Shown: positions 26,963 through 37,369 of the stretch, piece after piece
Position numbering within the stretch: the first letter of the stretch is position 1
Layout: every line of letters begins with the position of its first letter
Source: Butyrivibrio fibrisolvens 16/4
GTDB taxonomy: Bacteria; Bacillota; Clostridia; Lachnospirales; Lachnospiraceae
DNA: 64,000 nucleotides
Direction of reading: 5' to 3'
Assembly (NCBI GenBank): GCA_000209815.1
Contig: FP929036.1
Coordinates: 613,885-677,884 of the forward strand
Position numbers and translations under genes: made by a program
Notes under the pieces: model-generated
Seen by the model: the letters and a program-made list of their open reading frames with translations, nothing else
What the model was told of the DNA's origin: nothing
Databases searched by the model: none

Positions 26963-29900
26963 ATGAAAAAGGGAAAATGGTTCAACGCCCTGGCTATGGC
27001 AATGACAGCCTCACTTGCGGTTACAAGTGTGCCTGCTATTGTACAGGCCAAGAGTAGTGAGGGCTTCGCGAATAAGTATTCCGACGAAGGTTATAGTCTT
27101 GTTTGGAATGACGAGTTCGACGGGGAATCACTTAACACATCAGATTGGAACGTGGAGCAGCACGAGCCAGGATGGGTTAATTCAGAGTTACAACGCTACA
27201 CGAGTCTTGATGAGGGGAATATTCAGGTAAAAGATGGCAAGCTATCTCTAAAGCCACACGTTACAGAGACAGAATCAACAGATGACAATGATGCACAAGT
27301 AGAGGAGAAGGTAACAAATGTTTCGTTTGATTTTAGTTTTGATGCAGAAGATTCAGACACTATTGCTGTTCAGTTAAACTTTGGTAAAATCGATTCTTTA
27401 GGAGATGCTGGTGTTGCACAGGCAACTGTTAAGCTCTCTAACTTATCTCTTGTAGATACAGAAGATGATACACAGATTTTTACAGATAGAAATTTTGAAA
27501 ACGGTGGTTGGAGCTGTGGCATTAGTGCTCCAGGAAAAGGTTCATACTCATTTGAGGATGGAAAGGCCGTTATTAATATTGAAGATTCAGGTGATGCAAA
27601 CTGGAATATTCAGTTGCAGCAGACAGGCATTAAATTGCAGCAGGGACATCATTATAAGTTCTCAGCAGATGCTGTAGCCAATGCTGACAGAGGTATTGAG
27701 GTAAGTGTACTTGATCCAGAAAAAGGATGGGCATGGTATGGCGGAGCAACAGCCACTATCGAAGGTTCCGCTATTTCAGGAGGCTCTTCTTCATCAGGTA
27801 AGAGAGAAATCACATCAGGTCGTATCACAACACAAAACAAGCACGACTTTACATATGGTAGATTTGAGGCCAGAGCAAAGGTTCCAGCAGGAAAAGGATA
27901 CCTTCCAGCTTTCTGGCTTATGGCAACAGATGAGGGACTTTATGGCCAGTGGCCAAAATGTGGCGAGATCGACATTATGGAAGTAATGGGTCAGGACACA
28001 TCAAAGTCTTATCATACAATTCATTATGGCTACAGTGCGGGAAGTGGTCATAAGGAGAATCAGGGCAGCAAGACATTGAGGGAGAATGACTTCGCTGACG
28101 AATATCATGTTTTCAGAATGGATTGGGAGCCAGGAAAGATTACATGGTTCGTGGATGATGAGCAGGTTTACACTACAAGCGATTGGTACACAGGCGCAGA
28201 TGATGCAAGCCAGCTCACATATCCAGCCCCATTTGATCAGAATTTCTACGTTATCTTAAACCTTGCTGTAGGTGGTAGCTGGGTAGGATATCCAGATGAT
28301 GACGTATATGGACATATGAATGATGACAGCTATGATGTAGATTATGTTCGTGTATATCAGAAGTCTGAGGAAGAGTACGAAAAGGAAGAGGCAAAAGCTA
28401 AGCGTCCTGAAAAGGAACCAGTAAAGTTTAGAGAGCCAGATGAAGATGGAAATTTCGTAATCAACGGAGACTTTGCAAAGAACATCGCTATTGATGGGGC
28501 AGAGGATGCTGATAAGGACAATTGGGTTCTTCACCTTGAAAGCGATGCTAAGGAAACTACATACAAAGTAGCAGATAACAAAATCAAGATTGAGCCATCA
28601 GCGGTAGGTTCACAGAATCACAGTGTACAGCTTAAGCAAGCTGGAATTCCAATGTACAAAGGCTGGGAGTACGAGCTTACTTTCGATGCAGTAGCTGATG
28701 AGGAAAGAGACATTATCGTAGATGTTGAAGGTCCAGACAGAGGATGGACCAGATATATGCAGGATACATCAGTAAGGGTTGGTACAGAAAAGAAGTCTTA
28801 TACATATACATTTACAATGAATGATAAGACAGATCCTAACACAGCTCTTGAGTTTAATCTTGGAAAGCAGAAGTCAACAGCAGCTGTTACTATCTCAAAT
28901 GTAAAGCTTGTACATAAGTCAGGTGAGACAGTAGCTGATGAGAATTTAAAGGAAATCCGTCCTGATGGAAACTATGTCTACAATGGTGGATTTGACCAAG
29001 GCGAAGGAAGACTTGGCTACTGGGATATTGATGACAAGGATAAGTCAGCCGTTTCAGTTACTAATAAGAAGAATTCACGTGTTCTTAAGGTGGTAGCACC
29101 AAAGGGCACATCAGCAAAGAAGCCAGTTAAGGTAAGCCAGGGAGAGCTTTCTCCACTTGTAGCTGGCCAGTATGAAATTAGTTTTGATGCATATACAGAA
29201 GAGGGTTCTAAGGATGGAATCACAGTAAATGCAGCAGGTCATACATTTACACCAGAGCTTACAGAGAATTCAAAGCATTTTGCTAAAAAGATTGTTGTAG
29301 AAAAGAACTTAAGCCGTGAGGAGTCAAATGTAGAGCTTCTCTTTACAAAGCCAGGAACATATTATGTTGATAATGTATTTTTAACAGAGGCAGCACTTAT
29401 TAAGAATGGTTCATTTAATGCAGGCCTTACAGGCTTTAATCCATACATTTATGATTCCGTAAATGCGAATTACGTAATCGATAATATGAATGGCAATGAC
29501 AATACATTTGCAATCACTATTGATGATACAGTGGCAGATACAGATGATAACTGTTGGTATATTCAGCTTAATCAGGATGGTGTAACACTTGAAAAGGGAA
29601 AAACCTATACCGTATCATTTAAGGCTAAATCATCTATAGATAGAGTTATCAAGTACTCTTTACAGGAGTTTGAAGGAAACTGGACAAACTACAGTGATAC
29701 AGGCTCAGTAGAAATCGGTCCAGAGTGGAAGATATTTACAAACACATTCACTATGGAAAGTGATACAGATACAAACACAAGATTTAACATCACTATGGGT
29801 TCAGTTGATGGAATCAGAATCACAGAAAAACATGACGTATTTATTGATGATATTGAGTTAATCGAAGTAGGAGCAGATGAGCCAACACATACAGATGAGC

Positions 29901-30394
29901 CTGCACAGCCTGAGGTTAAGCCAGCACCAAAGCCTAGTCAGGGAGGAGCGCCATCAGGAAGCTCTTCAAGCCGTCCATCAAGTAGCTCATCAAGTAGCTC
30001 ATCAAGTAGCTCATCAAGCCGTCCATCAAGCACAACAGTTTCTCCAACCCAAACACCAAATGTTGTAATAGCTGATGCTCAGGTTCCTACAACAGGAAAG
30101 ACTGAGGCTAAGCCACAGGCAAAGAAGATTGATTCAGGAAAGACAAAGAGCAACACAAAGGTAGCTCAGGCAGCTGAATCTGATGAGGAGTCAGAAGAGG
30201 CAGAAGCTGAAGATGCTGAAACAGAAATCGAAGATGAAGAAGCTCCAAAGGCAGCTGAAGAGGCAGTTGAGGAGCCAGCCACAGAAGAAGAGACAGAGGA
30301 AGCAGAGCAGCCAGAAGAGAAGACTGGCTTCTGGGCAGCTATTGTAAACTTCTTTAAGGCTATTGCAGATTTCTTCCGTAGTCTATTTTCCTAA
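26963..30394 (+). CDS. Secreted multimodular GH16 beta-glucanase with CBM4/9-like modules
   Basis: A 1143-residue secreted enzyme; start ATG 26963 follows AAAGGAG. Signal peptide ~1-30. The GH16 fold begins at ~37 (VWNDEFDGESLN), is interrupted at ~105-280 by a CBM-like insert, and resumes with the active site GEIDIMEV (~335), whose two Glu act as nucleophile and acid/base. Laminarin, lichenan or mixed-linkage beta-glucan are likely substrates. Three further CBM4/9-like modules follow (~490-655, 665-810, 810-965), then a Ser/Pro linker (~985-1025), an acidic stretch, and an amphipathic tail WAAIVNFFKAIADFFRSLFS. In the insert, the half usually at the module's end comes before the half usually at its start. 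No sortase motif is present; the tail may bind the surface. Confidence 0.88.
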   Translation: MKKGKWFNALAMAMTASLAVTSVPAIVQAKSSEGFANKYSDEGYSLVWNDEFDGESLNTSDWNVEQHEPGWVNSELQRYTSLDEGNIQVKDGKLSLKPHVTETESTDDNDAQVEEKVTNVSFDFSFDAEDSDTIAVQLNFGKIDSLGDAGVAQATVKLSNLSLVDTEDDTQIFTDRNFENGGWSCGISAPGKGSYSFEDGKAVINIEDSGDANWNIQLQQTGIKLQQGHHYKFSADAVANADRGIEVSVLDPEKGWAWYGGATATIEGSAISGGSSSSGKREITSGRITTQNKHDFTYGRFEARAKVPAGKGYLPAFWLMATDEGLYGQWPKCGEIDIMEVMGQDTSKSYHTIHYGYSAGSGHKENQGSKTLRENDFADEYHVFRMDWEPGKITWFVDDEQVYTTSDWYTGADDASQLTYPAPFDQNFYVILNLAVGGSWVGYPDDDVYGHMNDDSYDVDYVRVYQKSEEEYEKEEAKAKRPEKEPVKFREPDEDGNFVINGDFAKNIAIDGAEDADKDNWVLHLESDAKETTYKVADNKIKIEPSAVGSQNHSVQLKQAGIPMYKGWEYELTFDAVADEERDIIVDVEGPDRGWTRYMQDTSVRVGTEKKSYTYTFTMNDKTDPNTALEFNLGKQKSTAAVTISNVKLVHKSGETVADENLKEIRPDGNYVYNGGFDQGEGRLGYWDIDDKDKSAVSVTNKKNSRVLKVVAPKGTSAKKPVKVSQGELSPLVAGQYEISFDAYTEEGSKDGITVNAAGHTFTPELTENSKHFAKKIVVEKNLSREESNVELLFTKPGTYYVDNVFLTEAALIKNGSFNAGLTGFNPYIYDSVNANYVIDNMNGNDNTFAITIDDTVADTDDNCWYIQLNQDGVTLEKGKTYTVSFKAKSSIDRVIKYSLQEFEGNWTNYSDTGSVEIGPEWKIFTNTFTMESDTDTNTRFNITMGSVDGIRITEKHDVFIDDIELIEVGADEPTHTDEPAQPEVKPAPKPSQGGAPSGSSSSRPSSSSSSSSSSSSSSRPSSTTVSPTQTPNVVIADAQVPTTGKTEAKPQAKKIDSGKTKSNTKVAQAAESDEESEEAEAEDAETEIEDEEAPKAAEEAVEEPATEEETEEAEQPEEKTGFWAAIVNFFKAIADFFRSLFS

Positions 30395-30418
30395 TGCTAT
30401 AAAACCATATAAAAGTCT

Positions 30419-30511
30419 AATATAGTAGGTTCGTACCCCATACTCCCTACTATATTTGGACGCCCTAAAGACTATTGGTATTCCATACAGGAATACCAAT
30501 AGTCTTTTTTT
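30419..30511 (+). terminator. Two tandem hairpins, second a strong terminator
   Basis: AATATAGTAGG / CCTACTATATT (30419-30456) is followed by a perfect 18-bp stem at 30467-30484 and 30490-30507 with a 5-base loop and T7. It cleanly separates the GH16 gene from the importer operon. Confidence 0.88.
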
Positions 30512-30601
30512 GAATGAATCATAGGAGCCGGATGGCTTGATTGCAAGGAAACTGAAATGTAAAATTAAGTTTTGTAAGAAGGAAAATAGAGAGGTATTCT
30601 T

Positions 30602-31545
30602 TTGAGATATAGCATAAAACGTATTTTACAGTTAATCCCAATACTGTTTGCCATAACGTTTCTTTCATATGCAATGATGAGACTGGCTGGTTCGGACGTA
30701 GTGGAGCAGAAAATGCTTAATACAGGCCAGGTAGTTTCTGAAGCTCAGCTTCAGGCGGCTAAGGCGGAATTGGGATTGGATAAACCATTTTTAGTTCAAT
30801 ATTTTGTATGGTTAGGCAATCTTTTACAGGGGGACATGGGCATAAGTTATGTCTCTGGAAAAGATGTATTTGAAACCTTTATTTCAAAGTTGCCTGCCAC
30901 TTTGTTTCTAACAGTTACATCTATTTTACTTACAATCATAATATCCATACCTCTTGGAATAATTTCAGCGGTTTATAAAAACAAAATTTGGGATTACCTT
31001 ATTAGATTTGTAAGCTTTGTTGGAAATAGTATGCCTAATTTTTTGTCTCTTTGGTATTGATGTATCTTCTTGGAATACGACTAGGATTATTTCCTATTAT
31101 TTCAAAAGATGTAAGCATCACAAGTGTTGCAATGCCTACCTTGACACTTGCAATCGCTATGAGTGCAAAGTACCTAAGACAGGTTCGTGCTACTGTTTTG
31201 GACGAGCTTAGCAAGGATTATATTGTGGGAGCCAAAGCCAGAGGTGTGAAATTCTCTGTAGTTCTTTGGCAAAGTGTAATGCGAGAATGTCTTGTAACAA
31301 TCATCACATTATTGGCCCTTTCAATAGGAAGTCTTCTAGGTGGTACAGCAATAGTTGAATCTATATTTATGTGGGATGGAGTAGGAAAGATGGCAGTTGA
31401 TGCTATCAACTTGCGCGACTATCCAATCATCCAGGCATATGTTATGTGGATGGCTATTATTTATGTTACCGTCAATTTGATTACAGATTTGTCTTATAGA
31501 TTATTAGACCCAAGAATCAGATTGGAGGGTAACATCAATGAATAG
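30602..31545 (+). CDS. ABC importer permease, nickel/peptide type, first subunit (one frameshift)
   Basis: The restored 314-residue chain is a DppB/NikB-like inner-membrane permease: N-terminal helix (RILQLIPILFAITFLSY), about six helices and the coupling motif near the end (ATVLDELSKDYIVGAKARG). The TTG start at 30602 is preceded by AGAGAGG 7 bases upstream; no ATG fits. A T6 run at 31039-31044 breaks the frame; one more T gives SMPNFFVSLVLMYLLG. The gene overlaps the second permease by 8 bases. With the binding protein and two ATPases downstream it completes a five-gene importer. Confidence 0.82.
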
Positions 31546-32344
31546 GAAACCTAGCAAAAAGCTTATCGTATTTACGGTATTAGCTGCCTCACTGATTCTT
31601 GCTTCAATATTTGCAGACTGGCTATGTCCATATGATCCTTATGAACAGGATTTATCTCTTAGCTACAACGCACCAAGTCTTGCCCATATTATGGGAACAG
31701 ATACATATGGCCGAGATATGTTTTCTCGTGTAATCATTGGTGCAAGAGCCAGCATTTTATCTACACTGGCACTTGTAGGAGTTATTACTGTTTTGGGCAC
31801 CATTGTAGGCGTTATTTGCGGTTATTTTGGAGGCAAAGTAGATTTAGTGGTAATGCGTATATCAGATTTCTTTTTGGCATTTCCAGGGCTGGTTTTCGCC
31901 CTTGCTGTGGCTGCTCTTTTAGGAGGCGGAATATCAAATGCTGTAATAGCCCTTGCTGTTATCAGCTGGCCTAAATATTCCAGAGTAGCAAGAAGTCAGA
32001 CCTTATCTGTGAAGGCACAATCATTTATTCAGGCTGCTAAACTGGCAGGAGATAATCCAGGTCAGATTATCATTCGCCACATATTGCCAAATATATTTGG
32101 ACCAATATTAGTTACATCTATGCTAGACATAGGGACTATGATGATGGAGCTTGCAGGTCTTTCATTTTTAGGACTTGGAGCACAGCCACCTATAGCAGAG
32201 TGGGGAAGCATGATGAGTAATGGTAGAAGTATGCTTCAGACATATCCTTGGGTAGTATTATCCCCTGGAATAGCTATTTTTATTTCGGTGGTTATTTTTA
32301 ATTTGTTGGGCGATACGGTTAGGGATTATCTAGATCCTAAATAA
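31538..32344 (+). CDS. ABC importer permease, nickel/peptide type, second subunit
   Basis: A 268-residue DppC/NikC-like permease with an N-terminal helix, the MGTDTYGRDMFSR motif after it, about five further helices, and the coupling motif QAAKLAGDNPGQIIIRHILP. It pairs with the permease encoded just upstream to form the membrane channel. GGAGG precedes the ATG. Whether the substrate is a peptide, an opine-metal complex or free nickel is not visible in this subunit. Confidence 0.88.
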   Translation: MNRKPSKKLIVFTVLAASLILASIFADWLCPYDPYEQDLSLSYNAPSLAHIMGTDTYGRDMFSRVIIGARASILSTLALVGVITVLGTIVGVICGYFGGKVDLVVMRISDFFLAFPGLVFALAVAALLGGGISNAVIALAVISWPKYSRVARSQTLSVKAQSFIQAAKLAGDNPGQIIIRHILPNIFGPILVTSMLDIGTMMMELAGLSFLGLGAQPPIAEWGSMMSNGRSMLQTYPWVVLSPGIAIFISVVIFNLLGDTVRDYLDPK

Positions 32345-32380
32345 CCGAGCTATATATATTTGAAAGGAGTATTAAAAATT

Positions 32381-33964
32381 ATGAAGGGAATAAAAAAGTC
32401 GATTGCTTTTGTTATGGCTATGGCACTTACTTTAAGTGTATTTACAGGCTGTGGAGCAAAGAATTCAGATTCTGAATCTGCTTCTACTGAGACAAATAAA
32501 TCAGTAGACGGTAAAAAGACATTTACATTTGGTGATACAACCTTTAATGCTGAAAACGAGGAGGCAAACATTGATCCACACGATACATATTGTGGATGGG
32601 CTTGTATTCGTTACGGTATTGGTGAGACACTTTTTAAGTTTAATGACAATATGGAACTGGAGCCTTGGGTTGCAGAGAGCTATGAAAACGTAGATGAGCT
32701 TACCTGGAAGGTTGTTCTTAAGGATGGAGTAACATTCTCAAATGGTAAGGCTTGTGATGCAGCAGCAGTTAAGGCTTGCATTGAAGATCTTGTAGCTGTT
32801 CATGAGCGTGCAGCAGGTGATTTAGCTATCGATTCTATAGAGGCTGATGGTAACACTCTTACTATTAAGACCCAGACACCAAAGCCTACTCTTATAAATT
32901 ATCTTTGCGATCCATATGGATGTATTATCGATGTAGAGTCAGGTAATGCTGATGGTATTGTTGTAGGCACAGGCCCATTTGTATGTACAGAGCTCGTTAC
33001 AAGTGATCATCTAAATCTTGTAAAAAACGAGAACTACTGGAATGGTGATGTAAAGATTGATGAAGCTACAGTACTTACAATCTCCGATGGTGATACACTT
33101 GCTCTTGCACTTCAGAATGGTGATATAGATGCAGCTTATGGTATGGCATATGCTAATTACCCATTATTTGAAAATGATCAATACACATTTACTGGAACAC
33201 CTACAAGCCGTGCTTTCTATTGCCAGATGAATTACAATTCACCTATTATCAAGGATGATGCAGTACGTAAGGCACTTGCTCTTGGAATAGATAAAGAGGG
33301 ATTCGTAAATACATTATTAAATGGCTACGGCTATATTGGTGTAGGTGCGTTCCCAGACAATTTTGCATTTGGTGGCGATGTAGTTAAGACAGAAAGCTAT
33401 GATCCAGAGGCTGCAAAGAGCCTTTTAGAGGAAGCAGGCTGGGTTGATAGTGATGGAGATGGAATCAGAGAAAAAGATGGAAAGACTCTTACAATCAGAT
33501 GGATTAGCTATCCAAGCCGTCAGGAGCTTCCACTTCTTGCTGAAAGTGCACAGGCTACATTAAAGGATATTGGCTTTGACGTTCAGCTTAATGTAACAGC
33601 AGACCACGGTACAATCGTAGCAGAGAAGGATACTTGGGATGTATATGCAGCAGCATTCGTTACTTGCGGTATCGGCGACCCAATGTACTTCTTCACAACA
33701 CATTGTTTAGATGATTCATCTAAGAACCGAGGTGGATATCATAACGATAATATTCAGGCTCTTGCAGAGGAAATGAATAATACTTTTGATTCAGCAGAAA
33801 GAGGCGATATTGCTGTAAAGATGCAGCAACAGATTCTTGATGATAATGCATTTATATTCTGCTCATTCCTTCGTATGAGCATGATTGCAAAATCAAATGT
33901 AACAGGACTTGTGGCACACCCAAGTGATTACTACGAGTTCACAGCAGATTTAGATATTCAGTAA
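32381..33964 (+). CDS. Solute-binding lipoprotein, family 5 (nickel/peptide type)
   Basis: A 527-residue lipoprotein; start ATG 32381 follows AAAGGAG. The lipobox VFTGC fixes the lipidated Cys near residue 21. The rest has the family 5 pattern (ETLFKFNDNMELEPWVAESYE early, KDDAVRKALALGIDKE in the middle). Early NIDPHDTYCGWACIRYGIGE is like the clostridial binding proteins commonly annotated as nickel-type. The two neighbouring methyltransferases and nearby HypB favour nickel or a nickel chelate, but an oligopeptide cannot be excluded. It would deliver ligand to the two permeases encoded upstream. Confidence 0.82.
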   Translation: MKGIKKSIAFVMAMALTLSVFTGCGAKNSDSESASTETNKSVDGKKTFTFGDTTFNAENEEANIDPHDTYCGWACIRYGIGETLFKFNDNMELEPWVAESYENVDELTWKVVLKDGVTFSNGKACDAAAVKACIEDLVAVHERAAGDLAIDSIEADGNTLTIKTQTPKPTLINYLCDPYGCIIDVESGNADGIVVGTGPFVCTELVTSDHLNLVKNENYWNGDVKIDEATVLTISDGDTLALALQNGDIDAAYGMAYANYPLFENDQYTFTGTPTSRAFYCQMNYNSPIIKDDAVRKALALGIDKEGFVNTLLNGYGYIGVGAFPDNFAFGGDVVKTESYDPEAAKSLLEEAGWVDSDGDGIREKDGKTLTIRWISYPSRQELPLLAESAQATLKDIGFDVQLNVTADHGTIVAEKDTWDVYAAAFVTCGIGDPMYFFTTHCLDDSSKNRGGYHNDNIQALAEEMNNTFDSAERGDIAVKMQQQILDDNAFIFCSFLRMSMIAKSNVTGLVAHPSDYYEFTADLDIQ

Positions 33965-34044
33965 TAATGATTTATGTGAGTTATTTTATGGAATAGCCAC
34001 AAGAAGTTTTTAGGAGATTAATTAGTAGGAGAAGCTTTTGTTTT

Positions 34045-34829
34045 ATGAGCCAGGAAATTTTAAAATATGATTCAGTAGAGATTTCATTTGAGAAGTGTCC
34101 TGTAGTTCAAGACATTAGCTTCTCTTTACATGAGGGGGAAATATTAGCCCTGGTTGGAGAATCAGGCAGTGGAAAGAGCTCTCTTATTCGCTCTGCCCTA
34201 GGGATTTTAAATGATGATGGTAAGGTTACAAAGGGAGAAATACTATATAGGGGTACGAATCTCTTACAACTAAAGGAAAGAGAAATGCGCCAGATTCGTG
34301 GAGCAAAGATAGGTATGATTTTCCAGGACGCTAAAAGTTCTTTATGTCCAATCAGAACAATTGGTGACCAAATATTGGAAAGTCTTTCGGCTCACGGGAA
34401 AACAAACAAGGCTGAAGCAAAGAAAAATCCCTGGAGCTTTTTGATAAGCTTGGTTTTAAGGATGGAGAAAAAATTTGGAATAGCTATCCATTTGAATTAT
34501 CAGGGGGTATGAACCAGCGTGCAAGCATAGCTATTACAATGCTTTTAAATCCTTCGATTCTATTGGCTGATGAGCCTACAAGTGCATTAGATGTAGCTGT
34601 TCAGAAGCAGGTTGTTGATGAAATGCTAAAGCTTCGTGAGATTTTTGGAGCAGCAATAATAATTGTTACTCATGATATTAGTGTGGCAGCTGCAATGGCA
34701 GATACAGTACTAGTATTGAAAGAAGGCCGTATGATGGAATATGGACCTGCCAAAAAGATTTTCGAATCACCAGAGAGCGAATATACCAAGCTTCTTCTTT
34801 CAGCAGTTCCAAAGCTAAAAAGGAAATAG
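34045..34829 (+). CDS. ABC importer ATPase, first (one frameshift)
   Basis: Restored length 261 residues. Walker A GESGSGKSSL (~residue 37), Q-loop IGMIFQDAKSSL, signature LSGGMNQRASI, Walker B ILLADEPTSALD and the switch His VTHDIS are all intact. The frame breaks at an A5 run (34423-34427); one extra A joins AEAKK to KSLELFDKLGF. DppD/NikD-like. The site AGGAG lies 13 bases before the ATG, a rather long spacing. It pairs with the second ATPase directly downstream to drive the importer. Confidence 0.82.
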
Positions 34830-34839
34830 GAGATAACCT

Positions 34840-35597
34840 TTGGAAGAGATAATAAAAGTTGATAATTTAAGTAAAAATTTCATAAGTCGTGGAAAGAGTG
34901 AAACTGCGGCGGTTCAAAATGTTTCTTTTTCGCTAAAAAAGGAGAAACTCTTGGAATTGTTGGGGAGTCTGGTAGTGGAAAAAGTACAGTTGCAAAACTG
35001 ATTACCGGACTTATTTCTCCTACAGATGGCAATATTCGTATATACGATAATGAGATTAACGAATTGCTTAAAAAAAGCCCGCTTGAATTCTACAATAAGA
35101 TTCAGATGGTATTTCAAAATCCAAATGAGTCTTTTAATCCAAGAAAAACATTAGGCTATGCAATTGGAGAACCCCTTAGAAACAGAGGATTATCTTCTGC
35201 TGATGTTGATGCAAAAGTTGTAGAACTTTTGGAAAAAGTGGGACTTACCTCAGATTTTGCGCAAAAGTATCCTCATCAGGTTAGTGGAGGTCAGTGTCAG
35301 AGAGCAGCTATTGCAAGAGCTCTTGCAGTGGAACCTAGTATTCTGGTTTGCGACGAGGCAACAAGTGCACTTGATGTTACAGTGCAAAAGCAGATTATTG
35401 AATTACTTGATAGCCTTCGCCAATCAAAAGATTTAAGTATTGTTTTCATATGTCACAATCTTGCCCTGGTACAGTCATTTTGTGATAGGGTTATTGTGCT
35501 ATACGATGGGCAAATAGTTGAAGAGGGAGAACCAGATAATATCATAATGAATCCAAAGGCTGAATATACAAGGCTTTTAGTAGACTCAATCCTTTAA
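34840..35597 (+). CDS. ABC importer ATPase, second (one frameshift, TTG start)
   Basis: Restored length 252 residues, DppF/NikE-like. It begins at TTG 34840 (MEEIIKVDNLSKNF) with TAGGAG 7 bases before. An A6 run at 34935-34940 breaks the frame; one extra A restores FSLKKGETLGIVGESGSG, the Walker A. Downstream come the Q-loop IQMVFQNPNES, signature VSGGQCQRAAI, Walker B ILVCDEATSALD and switch His FICHN. The start and Walker A lie in a different frame from the remainder, so the gene is easy to miss. It is the last gene of the importer proper. Confidence 0.82.
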
Positions 35598-35622
35598 CTG
35601 TGGTTTGGATTAGTGGGTTATT

Positions 35623-36417
35623 ATGATATACTTTACCGGTATGGATAACAGTTTAATTAAAGAAAACAGGGCCTACTGGCTCCAGAGAGCCGCAGGCTAT
35701 TCGGAAGTTAATAAAGAAGAATTGTCAGGCGTCCAAAGAAGTAATTGGACGTCTTTTTTGACTAATGAGATTTCAAAGGCATTTCCAGAGAAAGAACCTT
35801 CTGAAATCAGCATTATAGATATTGGGGCAGGGCCAGGCTTTATTTCTATTATTCTGGCCGAGGCTGGATACAAGGTCACTGCTTTTGATTTCGCAGATAC
35901 TATGCTTGAGGAAGCAAAGGCTAATGCAAAAGAATTAGCAGACCGTATTCAGTTTATTCAGGGCGATGCCATGGACACATCACTAGCACCAGAAAGCTAT
36001 GATGTTGTTATCTCACGAAATCTTACCTGGAACCTTCCAAGACCTGATAATGCATACAGAGAATGGCTTAGAATCCTTAAAAAGAATGGTCTTATGATGG
36101 TATTTGATGCCAATTGGTACAGATATCTTGTTGATGAAGATAAGAAGGCAGCCTACGAGGCAGACAGACAAAATGTGGTCCAGGAAGGCTACGGCGATTA
36201 CAACATAGGAGAAAACTTCGACCAGATGGAAATTATCGCAAGCCAGATGCCTCTTACCAAAATGATTAGACCTGAGTGGGACAAACAATTCCTTACAGAA
36301 AACCATGCAGGGCAGGTTTTTGTGCAGGAGGATGTGGGAAGTATTCTCTATTCACAAAAGGAATTAATAAATTATAAATCTACACCTATGTTTATGGTGA
36401 AGGTAATAAAGGAATAG
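35623..36417 (+). CDS. Class I SAM-dependent methyltransferase, paralogue 1
   Basis: Up to 264 residues with a Rossmann methyltransferase fold. Motif I is IIDIGAGPGF (~residue 66), followed by the acidic AFDFADTML. The later ISRNLTWNLP block is shared with the next gene. The start may be ATG 35623 or ATG 35641; neither has a strong ribosome site. It lies 25 bases after the importer ATPase and before a second, related methyltransferase, so the three are probably one operon. A role in modifying a metal chelator or its imported form is possible but is inference; no substrate can be assigned. Confidence 0.82.
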   Translation: MIYFTGMDNSLIKENRAYWLQRAAGYSEVNKEELSGVQRSNWTSFLTNEISKAFPEKEPSEISIIDIGAGPGFISIILAEAGYKVTAFDFADTMLEEAKANAKELADRIQFIQGDAMDTSLAPESYDVVISRNLTWNLPRPDNAYREWLRILKKNGLMMVFDANWYRYLVDEDKKAAYEADRQNVVQEGYGDYNIGENFDQMEIIASQMPLTKMIRPEWDKQFLTENHAGQVFVQEDVGSILYSQKELINYKSTPMFMVKVIKE

Positions 36418-36463
36418 TATAAATCTCCACATAGAAGTGGAGTTAGATAGGAAATAATTAATA

Positions 36464-37228
36464 ATGGGTGAACTACATCACATTGCCTTCGAGGATGAGG
36501 CTGACAATATTAAAGAGAAGGTGGAGAGCTACTGGACAAAACGTGCCCAGGGCTTTTTCGAGCTTCGTCACGATGAAATAGAAAGCAATAAGGCTGCTCG
36601 CTGGACTAAAGCATTAAACGAGCTTCTTCCAAAGAAGGAGTGCCTAAATATATTAGATGTTGGTTGTGGAACAGGGTATTTTGAGGTCCTACTTGGAAAG
36701 CTGGGACATAGAGTAACTGGCGTTGATCTGACAGAAGAGATGATTGTTAAAGCCAATGAAATGATTCAAATGTACGGATTAGATACAGAAAATATAAAAG
36801 CAATCATTGGAGATGCAGAAAAACTGGATTTTGATGACAATACATTTGATGCTGTTATTACCCGCAATCTTACCTGGACATTGCCACATCCAATCGAGGC
36901 CTATAAAGAATGGAACCGAGTACTAAAGAAGGGCGGTATTCTTATTAATTTTGATGCAGAATATGCTAAGGGAGCTCATAATCTGAAAAGCCCTGAAAAT
37001 TTAGCTCACAGTAAAATATCAGACAGCTTAAAGGATGAATGTCATGATATTTATCACATGCTTACCATTAGTACACTTGATAGACCAGAGTGGGACAAGG
37101 CTGTTTTATTACGAAACAATTACGAAAATATTACGGTAAATTTGGATTTTGGAAGCCACATTTTTATCGAACATGATGAATTTTACACACCTGAGAAAAT
37201 GTTTTGTTTAACTGCCTTTAAGCCTTGA
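36464..37228 (+). CDS. Class I SAM-dependent methyltransferase, paralogue 2
   Basis: A 254-residue paralogue of the preceding protein. Motif I is ILDVGCGTGYF (~residue 62), then VTGVDLTEEM; the shared block ITRNLTWTLP and the following EWNRVLKKGG match the first copy, so the pair arose by duplication and has since diverged. A small hairpin CTCCAC / GTGGAG sits between the two genes. AGGAAA precedes the ATG. The substrate is unknown. It ends the importer/methyltransferase unit; a 1-kb non-coding region follows. Confidence 0.82.
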   Translation: MGELHHIAFEDEADNIKEKVESYWTKRAQGFFELRHDEIESNKAARWTKALNELLPKKECLNILDVGCGTGYFEVLLGKLGHRVTGVDLTEEMIVKANEMIQMYGLDTENIKAIIGDAEKLDFDDNTFDAVITRNLTWTLPHPIEAYKEWNRVLKKGGILINFDAEYAKGAHNLKSPENLAHSKISDSLKDECHDIYHMLTISTLDRPEWDKAVLLRNNYENITVNLDFGSHIFIEHDEFYTPEKMFCLTAFKP

Positions 37229-37334
37229 TTATGCGGAATTGTAAACATTTATACACACCTGTGTATTAGGTTAGGATATATGAACTTAAAAACAAGAAAA
37301 ATACAATTTTGTGAAAAAAATATGAAAAAATATC

Positions 37335-37363
37335 TTGCGGAAACGTTTTTCACATGGTATAGT
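37335..37363 (+). promoter_or_regulatory. Promoter of a candidate small RNA
   Basis: TTGCGG (37335-37340), 17 bases, then TGG-TATAGT with extended -10. The spacer holds GAAACGTTTTTC, which resembles a LacI/CcpA-type half-palindrome. Confidence 0.6.
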
Positions 37364-37369
37364 ACTTAA

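Noticed and set aside
29877-30068. A His/Gln-rich frame over the Ser-rich linker of GH16
   Set aside because: It is an out-of-frame reading of the AGC/TCA repeat that encodes the Ser linker.
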